Shown: positions 49,169 to 57,312 of the stretch, one piece after another | Layout of the letters: each line of letters begins with the position of its first letter | Numbering within the stretch: position 1 is the first letter of the stretch | Origin: CALMEC01 sp963777565 | GTDB lineage: Bacteria > Actinomycetota > Thermoleophilia > Miltoncostaeales > Miltoncostaeaceae | Direction: 5' to 3' | NCBI GenBank assembly: GCA_963777565.1 | Contig: CAVZQZ010000006.1 | Coordinates: forward strand, 62,001-126,000 | Length of the DNA stretch: 64,000 bases | Notes under the pieces: model-generated | What the model was told of the DNA's origin: nothing | The model's input: the letters and a program-made list of their open reading frames with translations, nothing else | Database searches by the model: none | Made by a program: the position numbers and the translations under genes

Positions 49169-50890
49169 ATGGCGCGCCTCGTCCTCGGCCCACTGCTCCG
49201 CTACGTGGGCACCACGCAGGCGACCGTGTGGGTCGAGACCGACGCGCCGTGCGAGGTGACGGTGCTTGACGCGCCCAGGCGGACCTTCTGCGTGGAGGGC
49301 CACCACTACGCGCTCGTGCTGATCGACGGGCTCAGCCCCGGTACGACCACGCAGTACGAAGTGCAGATCGACGGCGAGACCGTGTGGCCCCCCGACGACG
49401 GGCGCCCGCCAAGCAAGATCGTCACGCGGCAGGGCGAGCCACAGGCGCGGCTCGTCTTCGGATCGTGTCGCGTGGGCGCGCCACAGCGTCCGCCCTTCAC
49501 GCTGCCGCCCACCGACGACCCACGTGGCTTCGGTATCGACGCGCTGTGGGCGTACTCGCTGCGGCTCCAGCGGGGTGACGAGCCGTGGCCGGACTGCCTG
49601 CTCCTTCTGGGCGACCAGGTGTACGCCGACGAGGTCTCGCCGGACACCGCCGAGTTCATCCGGGGCCGCGTCGACGAGGCCGCCATGCAGGGCCGCACAG
49701 ACGCGCCGCCACCCGGGGAAGTCGCGAACTTCGAGGAGTACACCCGCCTGCACCGCGAATCGTGGAGTGATCCGGACATCCGGTGGCTCCTCGCGACGGT
49801 TCCGAGCACCATGGTGTGGGACGACCACGACGTCCACGACGACTGGAACATCTCCGAAGCGTGGGTGGCCGACATGCGCAAGCTCCCGTGGTGGGAGGAG
49901 CGGATCCTCGGCGCGTTCATGGCGTACTGGGTCTACCAGCACATCGGCAACCTCGCCCCCTCCGAGTTCGGCGACGAGCCCATGCTCGAGGACGTCTATG
50001 CCGACGATGACGCCGGGCCCCGGCTTCGCCGATTCGCCCAGGCTGCAGACCGCGACACGACCAGCAGCCGGTTTGCCTTTCACCGTGACTTCGGCCGCAC
50101 CCGCCTAGTCGTCATCGACACCCGCGCGGCCCGCGTGTTGACGCCGGGTCAGCGCGACATCGTCGACGCGGACGAATGGCGGTGGATCGCCGACCACGCC
50201 CGGGGTGACTTCGACCACCTGATCCTGGCGAGCACCGTCCCGGTGTTCATGGCGAAGGCGATCCACCAAATCGAGGCCTGGAACGAAGCCGTCTGCGACG
50301 GCGCGTGGGGCAGGACGGCCGCGCGGGTCGGCGAGAAGCTCCGCCGCGAGTTCGACTTCGACCACTGGCCGGCGTTCCAACGCTCGTTCCGGGCGATCGT
50401 CGAACTCATCGGCGAGCGGGCATCGTCGAACGAGGCCGACGCGCCGGCACCCGGCACCGTCCTGATCCTGGGAGGTGACGTGCACACGGCGTACATCGCC
50501 GAGGCGACGATCGGCGATCACCAGCGCAGCCGCATCTACCAGCTCGTGTGCTCGCCGTTCCGGAAGCCGCTGAACGCGAAGGAGCGCCGGGTCGTGCGCA
50601 TCCTGTTCTCCCGCGCCGCGGGAATCGTGGCGCAGGGAATGGCGCGCCTGGCGGGCGTGCGGGCGCCAACCGCCCGGTGGCGGGTGATCTCCGGCCCAAC
50701 GTACGAGAATTCGCTCGGGCTGATCGACCTCGACGAGCGCGGTGCCCAAGTGACGATCCGCCAAAGCGGCGCGGCCGGCGACGGCACGCCGATCCTCACG
50801 CCGCTGCAGTCGCGCGATCTCACCGGATCGCCGGTGCAGCCACGCAGACGACGACTGCCCCTGGCTCGACGTCGACGCGCAGGTTCGTGA
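49169..50890 (+). CDS. PhoD-type alkaline phosphatase family protein
   Basis: This 573-residue metallophosphoesterase has an FN3-like N-terminal domain (about 1-85) and PhoD catalytic motifs: GSCR 98-101, GDQVYAD 148-154, WDDHD near 215, and GGDVHTAYIAE. It would hydrolyse phosphate esters with Fe3+/Ca2+. Unlike secreted PhoD it has no Tat signal and so is cytoplasmic. The last 20 residues (PRRRRLPLARRRRAGS) overlap the convergent lipid kinase gene by 71 bases and may not be authentic. Confidence 0.87.
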   Translation: MARLVLGPLLRYVGTTQATVWVETDAPCEVTVLDAPRRTFCVEGHHYALVLIDGLSPGTTTQYEVQIDGETVWPPDDGRPPSKIVTRQGEPQARLVFGSCRVGAPQRPPFTLPPTDDPRGFGIDALWAYSLRLQRGDEPWPDCLLLLGDQVYADEVSPDTAEFIRGRVDEAAMQGRTDAPPPGEVANFEEYTRLHRESWSDPDIRWLLATVPSTMVWDDHDVHDDWNISEAWVADMRKLPWWEERILGAFMAYWVYQHIGNLAPSEFGDEPMLEDVYADDDAGPRLRRFAQAADRDTTSSRFAFHRDFGRTRLVVIDTRAARVLTPGQRDIVDADEWRWIADHARGDFDHLILASTVPVFMAKAIHQIEAWNEAVCDGAWGRTAARVGEKLRREFDFDHWPAFQRSFRAIVELIGERASSNEADAPAPGTVLILGGDVHTAYIAEATIGDHQRSRIYQLVCSPFRKPLNAKERRVVRILFSRAAGIVAQGMARLAGVRAPTARWRVISGPTYENSLGLIDLDERGAQVTIRQSGAAGDGTPILTPLQSRDLTGSPVQPRRRRLPLARRRRAGS

Positions 50891-51704
50891 CCTTCTTCCG
50901 GTCGCCGCCGTCGACCTCATAGGGGACCTTCTGCCCCATCTTGATCCGCACCGACGATGCCTTCGTCGTCTTCGCGGCAGGCGCCTCGTCGGCGCCGCTC
51001 ACCACCACCCGGGCCATGGTACGAACGGTTTGAATCGCCCCGTCCGCGGTGAGGACCCCCACCTCCAGGAGCCCATCGTCCGGTCGCGAGCCGTTGAACA
51101 GCTCCACGCCCCCGAAGAGCCTTCCGACGTTGCCGACGAGCACGCAGTTCGCCTTGCCCTTGAACCAGCGGCGCCCATCGATCTTGACGGTCGCGTCGAA
51201 CGGGGTGGCCCGCAGATGCTTGATGCCCGTCCAGATATAGGCGAGGCGGCCGAAGCGGTCCTTCAAGCCACCGTCCGCGTCGGCGATCATCCGCGCGTCG
51301 AAGCCGGCCCCGGCCATCACCGCGAACGCCTCGCCATTGACCCGGCCCACGTCGAGCCGCCGGCGCTCAGCCCCGAGCCCGATGTCGACCGCCGCATCGA
51401 TGTCCTGCGGGATGCCGAGGTTCGTGGCAAGCAGGTTCGCCGTCCCAGCGGGCAGAAGCGCAAGCGGGGTGTCGCTGCCGGCAGCGGCGTGAACGGCGCG
51501 CTGCGCAGTGCCATCGCCGCCCCAGACGAAGATGACGTCAGCGCCCCAATCGAGCGCCCGGCGTACCTGCTTCGGCGCCTTGCGACTCTTCGAGACCTCG
51601 CGCCACAGGAGGTCCGTCACCCCGCGCCGCTCGAGGACCGCTCGGAGCTCGGCCAACCCGCCTCCGAAGCTCTTGCCGCCGTGAGCGACGACGGCGACCT
51701 TCAC
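50820..51704 (-). CDS. Diacylglycerol/lipid kinase family protein
   Basis: This 294-residue soluble kinase of the YegS/DgkB family has GGDGT at residues 62-66 (FVWGGDGTAQRAVHA), ALLPAGTANLLATNLGIP and an inferred lipid site with AGAGFDARMIADADGGLK. It phosphorylates diacylglycerol, ceramide or phosphatidylglycerol-type lipids. GTG start overlaps the PAP2 gene stop (GTGA), so kinase and phosphatase are made together. Together they fit phospholipid recycling. Confidence 0.9.
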   Translation of the reverse strand: MKVAVVAHGGKSFGGGLAELRAVLERRGVTDLLWREVSKSRKAPKQVRRALDWGADVIFVWGGDGTAQRAVHAAAGSDTPLALLPAGTANLLATNLGIPQDIDAAVDIGLGAERRRLDVGRVNGEAFAVMAGAGFDARMIADADGGLKDRFGRLAYIWTGIKHLRATPFDATVKIDGRRWFKGKANCVLVGNVGRLFGGVELFNGSRPDDGLLEVGVLTADGAIQTVRTMARVVVSGADEAPAAKTTKASSVRIKMGQKVPYEVDGGDRKKVTNLRVDVEPGAVVVCVAAPAIR

Positions 51705-52558
51705 GTCGCGACCCTGCACTCGCCGGTGGCCTGCTCCGCGCGCCCTTGACGCATGCGCTTGGCCCAGCCGTACGCGCGCACCGCGACCAGCGCCACGACC
51801 AGGCAGCCCACGCCAAGGAGCGCCCCGGCCAGGACGTCGAGGGGGTGGTGCATCCCGCGGTAGACGCGCGAGGTCGCGACGCCAACGACGATCGCGGCCG
51901 CCAGCGTCCAGCACAGCGTCGACACCCATCGGCACCGGACGACCGACGACACGAGCAGCGCGAGCCCGAAGTAGACGACAAGCGACGCCGCGACATGCCC
52001 GGACGGGAAGCTCTCGTCGATCGGGAGGGCGTCGAGCCGCGTGACGTCGGGGCGCTCGCGCGGCACCGCGAGGGCGCCGACCCGGTACAGGGTGACCTCC
52101 ATCAGGATCGCCGTCAGCAGGAACACCCCGATCCGGAACCTCCGGATCACAGCGGCCACCACGAGGGTCAGGGCGACCAGTGCCGGCAGGACCGGGACGT
52201 CGCCGATGCGTGAGCCCACGGCGGACGCGTCGGTGAGCCACACGCTTCGATGACTCGCCAACCACGCCGGCGCCCACTCGTCGGCCCGCTGAATCGCGTC
52301 GATCGGGAGCAGCACCCTCGTCAGCACCAGGCCGAGCGCGACGAGCGCCGCCGCGAGGAGCGCGTAACCGACGACCGTCGTGGTGAGAAATATCGGAACG
52401 GGCTTGAACCGCTCCAGGCGCTCGGCCACCGTCGACGCGGGGCCGGCACCGGTCGGCTCGACGACGGTCGTTCGACTCCGGACCCCGGGCGAGACCGACG
52501 CCTCACGTGTGTCAGGCTCCTCCGACGCGCGCTCCGTGAGGGCAGTGACCGTCGACAT
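51701..52558 (-). CDS. PAP2-family membrane phosphatase
   Basis: This 285-residue protein has about six TM helices and the three PAP2 motifs: a degenerate first motif AVPRERPDVTRLD, PSGHVAASLVVY and SRVYRGMHHPLDVLAG. It dephosphorylates a lipid phosphate such as undecaprenyl or phosphatidate. Residues 1-55 are hydrophilic and basic. Coupled to the lipid kinase downstream, its ATG at 52558 lies directly against the possible ATG of the divergent PAP2 gene (complementary CATG). Confidence 0.87.
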   Translation of the reverse strand: MSTVTALTERASEEPDTREASVSPGVRSRTTVVEPTGAGPASTVAERLERFKPVPIFLTTTVVGYALLAAALVALGLVLTRVLLPIDAIQRADEWAPAWLASHRSVWLTDASAVGSRIGDVPVLPALVALTLVVAAVIRRFRIGVFLLTAILMEVTLYRVGALAVPRERPDVTRLDALPIDESFPSGHVAASLVVYFGLALLVSSVVRCRWVSTLCWTLAAAIVVGVATSRVYRGMHHPLDVLAGALLGVGCLVVALVAVRAYGWAKRMRQGRAEQATGECRVAT

Positions 52559-52646
52559 GACGGCAAGGTTTCCCCGAACCGACTCCGAGGAAACATCCGA
52601 CTCAACAGCCCGTCCCCGTCGGGCTCTCCGCGGAGCCACTCAACCC

Positions 52647-53558
52647 GTGCCACTCCTGATCCTCATCCTGATCGCCTCGGCGGCCGCCTTCGCCGCCGCT
52701 GCCGCCGCGCGCCGATACCCCTATGCCGTCGCCGGCGCCACCACCACGCCCGTCGTCGAGGCGGTGGCCCACGCGTCCGAGCGCAGCGGCCGCATGCGTC
52801 GGTGGGCCCGCGCCCGGCGCGACCCGGCGGCCACGACCGGCCTGGCGCTCACCGTCGCGTTCGGGGTGCTCGTCGTCGGCGGCGCGGTCCTGGGATTCCT
52901 CACCTACCTCGTGCGGACCAACGAGACGCTTCGCGAGGTCGACGCGCGCGCCGCCCAGTGGGGCCATGACCACGCGACGGGGTTCTCCGACGCCGCCATC
53001 GAGGCCGTCACCCGCCTCGGCGGGACGTGGGCCGTCGCCGCCGCGGGTCTCATCGTGCTCGCCGTCGAATGGCGGCGCCGGCCCAGCCGGTTCCTCCTGC
53101 CGTTCCTCGTCGCCGTCATCGCCGGTGACACGCTCATCACCACGGCGGTGAAGGCGCTCGTCGACCGTGCACGCCCCACGCTCAACCCGATCGCCGAGAC
53201 CCTCGGGCCGTCGTTTCCCAGCGGGCACACATCGACCGCCGCGGCGTTCTACGCGGCGGCCGCGCTGATCCTGGGGCGCGGGCGATCGAGCCGTGCCCGG
53301 GCGATGCTCGCCGGGAGCGCGGTCGGGGTCGCGGTCGCAGTCGCCTGCAGTCGGGTGCTCCTCGACGTCCACTGGTTGTCCGACGTCGTCGCGGGGCTCG
53401 CCCTCGGCTGGGCCTGGTTCGCGCTCTGCGCGATCGCCGTCGGAGGACGGCTCCTGCGATTCGGAGTCACCGCCGAGCGCATCGAGCGGGCGGCGGCGCC
53501 TCACGCGAGCGTCCCCGGGCCCGACACAGGTGTGAAGCCGGCGAAACCGGGTAGCTAA
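52647..53558 (+). CDS. Second PAP2-family membrane phosphatase
   Basis: This 303-residue protein has motif 1 KALVDRARPTLN, motif 2 PSFPSGHTSTAAAFYAAAA and motif 3 SRVLLDVHWLSDVVAG in a multi-helix membrane frame. An N-terminal TM (VPLLILILIASAAAFAAAAA) precedes it. The GTG at 52647 is placed directly before this TM. An ATG at 52557 would add 30 hydrophilic residues and overlap the start of the divergent PAP2 gene. Substrate class as for its neighbour. It ends 6 bases before the DUF1206 gene. Confidence 0.85.
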   Translation: MPLLILILIASAAAFAAAAAARRYPYAVAGATTTPVVEAVAHASERSGRMRRWARARRDPAATTGLALTVAFGVLVVGGAVLGFLTYLVRTNETLREVDARAAQWGHDHATGFSDAAIEAVTRLGGTWAVAAAGLIVLAVEWRRRPSRFLLPFLVAVIAGDTLITTAVKALVDRARPTLNPIAETLGPSFPSGHTSTAAAFYAAAALILGRGRSSRARAMLAGSAVGVAVAVACSRVLLDVHWLSDVVAGLALGWAWFALCAIAVGGRLLRFGVTAERIERAAAPHASVPGPDTGVKPAKPGS

Positions 53559-53564
53559 CCCGTC

Positions 53565-54380
53565 GTGAACACTTCCACGTTGGATCCAGCCCGCGCGGTC
53601 ACGTCGTCGGGGACATTCGAACGGCTCGCCCGCTGCGGATACCTCGCACGAGGGGTCATCTACATCCTGATCGGCGTCCTAGCCGTCCAACTCGCCCGCG
53701 GCGTCGGCGGCGACCAGCCGAGCCAAGAGGGGGCGATGCACGCCATCGCCCACCAGAGCTTCGGGACCGTGCTGCTCGCGGCGGTCGCTGTCGGGCTCGC
53801 GGCGTACACGATGCTGCGCGTCGCGCAGGCCACGATCGGCCGCACACCCGAGGCCGGCCGGCACAGCGCGCTCGATCGCGTCGGAGCGGCGGGCAGCGCG
53901 GTGGCCTACGGCATCTTCTGCGCGATCGCGATCTCCATCCTGGCCGGCTCGGCCGGGAACGGGGGCGGGAAGCCGCAGGCCGCGACCGCCGACGTCCTGG
54001 GGTGGCCCGCCGGGCGGTTGCTCGTGGCGATCGCGGGCCTGGTGTTCGTCGGGGTGGCCGCCTATCAGGCGAACCTCGCACTGAGCCGCCGGTTCTTAAA
54101 GGACTCGAAGACGATGTACATGAGCCGGCGAACCCTGCGTAACTTCACGGCCCTCGGCGTCGTCGGGCTGCTCGCCCGTACGGTGACGTTCGGCCTGATC
54201 GGAATCTTTCTCGTGAAGGCGGCCGTCGAGTACGACCCGTCCGAGGCGGTCGGCGTCGACGGGGCGCTGCAGCGCATCACGACGCACGCCTACGGCACCA
54301 TCGCGCTGGGCGTAGTCGCGGCCGGGCTCATCGCGTTCGGTCTCTACTCGATCACCGACGCCCGCTTCCGGAAGATCTAA
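53565..54380 (+). CDS. DUF1206 membrane protein
   Basis: This 271-residue protein shows three two-helix units as expected for DUF1206. The first has ERLARCGYLARGVIYILIGV, the second has RVGAAGSAVAYGIFCAIAIS and the third TALGVVGLLARTVTFGLIGI. DUF1206 proteins are found in Actinobacteria and Proteobacteria with no assigned function. It is six bases after the second PAP2 gene and probably co-transcribed with it. GTG start. Confidence 0.87.
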   Translation: MNTSTLDPARAVTSSGTFERLARCGYLARGVIYILIGVLAVQLARGVGGDQPSQEGAMHAIAHQSFGTVLLAAVAVGLAAYTMLRVAQATIGRTPEAGRHSALDRVGAAGSAVAYGIFCAIAISILAGSAGNGGGKPQAATADVLGWPAGRLLVAIAGLVFVGVAAYQANLALSRRFLKDSKTMYMSRRTLRNFTALGVVGLLARTVTFGLIGIFLVKAAVEYDPSEAVGVDGALQRITTHAYGTIALGVVAAGLIAFGLYSITDARFRKI

Positions 54381-54470
54381 CGCAGGTCACCCGGCGACCC
54401 GAGACGTGCGTCGGCGGCGAGGGTGCTCCGGGCATCATCCGGGCGACATCCGACAACTAGTCTTCGTCCC

Positions 54471-55709
54471 ATGCCCAAGGTGCTCGGCATCGTGCTCGCA
54501 GGAGGGGAAGGCAAGCGCCTCATGCCCCTCACCGACGACCGCGCCAAGCCGGCCGTGCCGTTCGGCGGGAACTACCGGCTCGTCGACTTCGCGCTGTCCA
54601 ACCTGGTGAACGCCGGGTACCTGCGCATCGTCGTGCTGACCCAGTACAAGAGCCACAGCCTCGACCGGCACATCTCCACCACATGGCGGCTCTCCGCCCT
54701 GCTCGGCAACTACGTCACCCCCGTCCCCGCGCAGATGCGCCGGGGGCCGCACTGGTTCGCCGGGTCGGCCGACGCCATCTACCAGAACCTGAACCTCATC
54801 CACGACGAGAAGCCCGACTACGTCGTGGTGCTCGGCGCCGACCACATCTACCGCATGGACCCGCGGCAGATCCTGGAGCAACACATCGACACCGGCGCCG
54901 GGGTGACCGTCGCCGGGATCCGGGCGCCGATCGAGGAGGCCAGCCGCTGCGGCGTGATCGACCGCGTCGCCGACGCCACCCGTATCGACGCGTTCCTCGA
55001 AAAGCCCACCACCGCCAAGGGACTGCCCGACGCCCCCCATCAGATCCTCGCGTCGATGGGCAACTACGTGTTCACCACCGAGGCGCTCATCGACGCCGTC
55101 ACCAGGGACGCGGAGGACCCGTCGTCCCGGCACGACCTGGGCGGCAACATCATCCCCCTGCTCACCGCGAGCGGCGACGCGCACGTCTACGACTTCAACA
55201 CCAACTACGTGCCCGGGCTGCGGCGCAGCCCCGACGGCGACCGCTACTGGCGCGACGTCGGGACCCTCGACGCCTACTACGACGCCAATATGGACCTGAT
55301 CGCGGTGATCCCGGCGTTCAACCTCTACAACATGCAGTGGCCGATCCTCACGATGCCCGAGCCGCTGCCCCCGGCCAAGTTCGTGTTCGCCGACGAGGAC
55401 CGCATGGGCGTTGCCACTGACTCACTCGTGTGCGCCGGCGTCATCGTGGCCGGCGGGCGGGTGCACCACTCAATCCTCTCCCCCGGCGTACGGGTGCAGG
55501 AGCGGGCGGAGGTGCACGACTCGGTCCTGCTGCACGACGTGGTGGTGGGCGCCGGGGCCGTCGTCCACAGGACCATCGCAGACAAGGGCGTGCTGATCGA
55601 GGACGGCGCCCGGGTGGGCGTCGACCTCGACGCGGACCGCGAACGGTTCGTGGTGTCCGACGGCGGCGTCGTGGTGATCGGCAAGGGCCAGCGGGTCGCC
55701 GCGACTTGA
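54471..55709 (+). CDS. glgC: Glucose-1-phosphate adenylyltransferase GlgC
   Basis: It makes ADP-glucose from ATP and glucose 1-phosphate, the committed step of glycogen synthesis. The 412-residue protein has the nucleotide-binding VLAGGEGKRLMPLTDDRAKP at residue 8, NYRLVDFALSNLVNAG, YVVVLGADHIYRMDP and the sugar-phosphate region GVIDRVADATRIDAFLEKP. A C-terminal left-handed beta-helix for allosteric control follows. The ATG 54471 is the annotated family start; its stop overlaps the glgA start (TTGA). Confidence 0.95.
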   Translation: MPKVLGIVLAGGEGKRLMPLTDDRAKPAVPFGGNYRLVDFALSNLVNAGYLRIVVLTQYKSHSLDRHISTTWRLSALLGNYVTPVPAQMRRGPHWFAGSADAIYQNLNLIHDEKPDYVVVLGADHIYRMDPRQILEQHIDTGAGVTVAGIRAPIEEASRCGVIDRVADATRIDAFLEKPTTAKGLPDAPHQILASMGNYVFTTEALIDAVTRDAEDPSSRHDLGGNIIPLLTASGDAHVYDFNTNYVPGLRRSPDGDRYWRDVGTLDAYYDANMDLIAVIPAFNLYNMQWPILTMPEPLPPAKFVFADEDRMGVATDSLVCAGVIVAGGRVHHSILSPGVRVQERAEVHDSVLLHDVVVGAGAVVHRTIADKGVLIEDGARVGVDLDADRERFVVSDGGVVVIGKGQRVAAT

Positions 55710-56908
55710 GGGTCGCGGTCCTCACCCGCGAATACCCGCCCGACGTCTACGGCGGGGCGGGCGTCCATGTCGAGTACCTCACCCGCGAGCTCGCCAAGCT
55801 CATCGACGTCGACGTGCACTGCTGGGGCGCCGAACGCCCGCCGGGCGACGGTCCGCACGTGCACGCCTACCGCGCGTGGGATGCGCTGCACGGTGACGCG
55901 CCTCACGCCGCGGCGCTCGAGGCCGTCTCGATCGACCTGGCTATGGCTGCCGGGGTCGACGGCGCCGACCTCGCCCACAGTCACACCTGGTACGCCAACT
56001 TCGGCGGCCACCTGGCGAAGCTCGTGCACGGCATTCCGCACGTCGCGACCGTGCACAGCCTGGAGCCGCTTCGCCCGTGGAAGGCCGAGCAGCTCGGTGG
56101 CGGCTACGCCCTCTCATCGTTCTGCGAGCGCACGGGTCTGGAGGCCGCCGACGCGATCATCGCCGTCTCGCAGGAGCACCGGTGCGACCTGCTCGCCTGC
56201 TACCCGGCGATCGACCCCGACCGGGTGAGCGTGATCTACAACGGCATCGACCCCGACGAGTACCGACCCGACCCGTCAGTGGATGCGCTCGAGCGTCACG
56301 GCGTCGACCCCGCACGACCGACGGTGGTGTTCGTGGGCCGGATCACCCGACAGAAGGGCCTCACCCACCTGCTCGACGCGGCGCCGGCGATCGACCCGCG
56401 GGCCCAGCTCGTGCTGGTCGCCGGGGCACCGGACACCCCGGAGATCGCCCGGGAGATCGCGGCGAAGGTCGCCCGCGTGCAGGCCGAGCGCGGCAACGTC
56501 GTGTGGATTCAGCAGATGCTCGCCAAGCCCGAGGTGATGCAGTTTCTGAGCCACGCGTCGGCGTTCGTGTGCCCGTCCATCTACGAGCCGCTCGGCATCG
56601 TGAACCTGGAGGCCATGGCCTGCGAGGCCCCGGTCGTCGCCACCGCCACGGGGGGCATCCCCGAGGTGGTCGAGGACGGCGTCACCGGCCTGCTCGTGCC
56701 GTTCGACCCGGTGGACGACGCGTCGCGATCGCCCCGCGATCCGTCCCGCTTTGCCGCCGACATCGCCGACCGCGTCAACCGGGTGCTGGCCGACCCCGCG
56801 GGCGCTCACGCGATGGGCGCCGCCGGCCGGCGGCGGGCGGTGGAGCAGTTCGACTGGGCCGCGATCGCCGCCCAGACGGCGGGGGTGTACCAGCGGCTCC
56901 TCGCCTGA
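55706..56908 (+). CDS. glgA: Glycogen synthase, actinobacterial GT4-type GlgA
   Basis: It transfers glucose from ADP-glucose to a growing alpha-1,4-glucan (in mycobacteria the related GlgM makes maltose-1-phosphate). The 400-residue protein of the GT4 type (TIGR02149) has VLTREYPPDVYGGAGVHVEY, HSHTWYANFGGHLAKLVHGI, VGRITRQKGLTHLLDAAPAI and CPSIYEPLGIVNLEAMACEA with the donor-binding E-x7-E motif. A TTG start overlaps glgC's stop. Whether it builds glycogen or M1P cannot be read from sequence. Confidence 0.93.
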   Translation: MRVAVLTREYPPDVYGGAGVHVEYLTRELAKLIDVDVHCWGAERPPGDGPHVHAYRAWDALHGDAPHAAALEAVSIDLAMAAGVDGADLAHSHTWYANFGGHLAKLVHGIPHVATVHSLEPLRPWKAEQLGGGYALSSFCERTGLEAADAIIAVSQEHRCDLLACYPAIDPDRVSVIYNGIDPDEYRPDPSVDALERHGVDPARPTVVFVGRITRQKGLTHLLDAAPAIDPRAQLVLVAGAPDTPEIAREIAAKVARVQAERGNVVWIQQMLAKPEVMQFLSHASAFVCPSIYEPLGIVNLEAMACEAPVVATATGGIPEVVEDGVTGLLVPFDPVDDASRSPRDPSRFAADIADRVNRVLADPAGAHAMGAAGRRRAVEQFDWAAIAAQTAGVYQRLLA

Positions 56909-57312
56909 CCGCCGGTCGGTACGTGAATTGGCACGGTGACGTGCCGTGATCGGCACAGTGCGTCCCACACATGCGTGTCCTTGCCGCCTCCCTTCTGGGC
57001 CACGCTTTGTCGACGATCAGGGGGGTGGCCTAGGAGACGCGACCACAAACAGGGGTGCCGACGCTCGCCGTCTGAGCGGGCCGGCCGCGTCGGGCACGCC
57101 TCGTCGGCTCGCGCCGGACGGGCGGGCATCGAAGCGAGGGGCGCGCGATCGACTCCAGCCGGGCGGCGTCCCGGGCTGCGAGCGCCTGCATGCGTGCGTT
57201 GAACCGGTGAGCGACGACTACGGGAAATCCGAATCGGCGCGGCGGACCGCCCCGATTCCAGGCGGCGAGCGGCCGCCCAGACTGCAAGCATCGGACCGCG
57301 CGAGGACTGGGC
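56909..57312. other. Intergenic 404 bases, glgA to dikinase
   Basis: No gene is seen. A 6-bp hairpin GGCACG-GTGA-CGTGCC is at 56930-56945, some 20 bases after glgA. Long non-coding leader of the dikinase gene is possible, but no known riboswitch motif is recognised. Confidence 0.5.
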
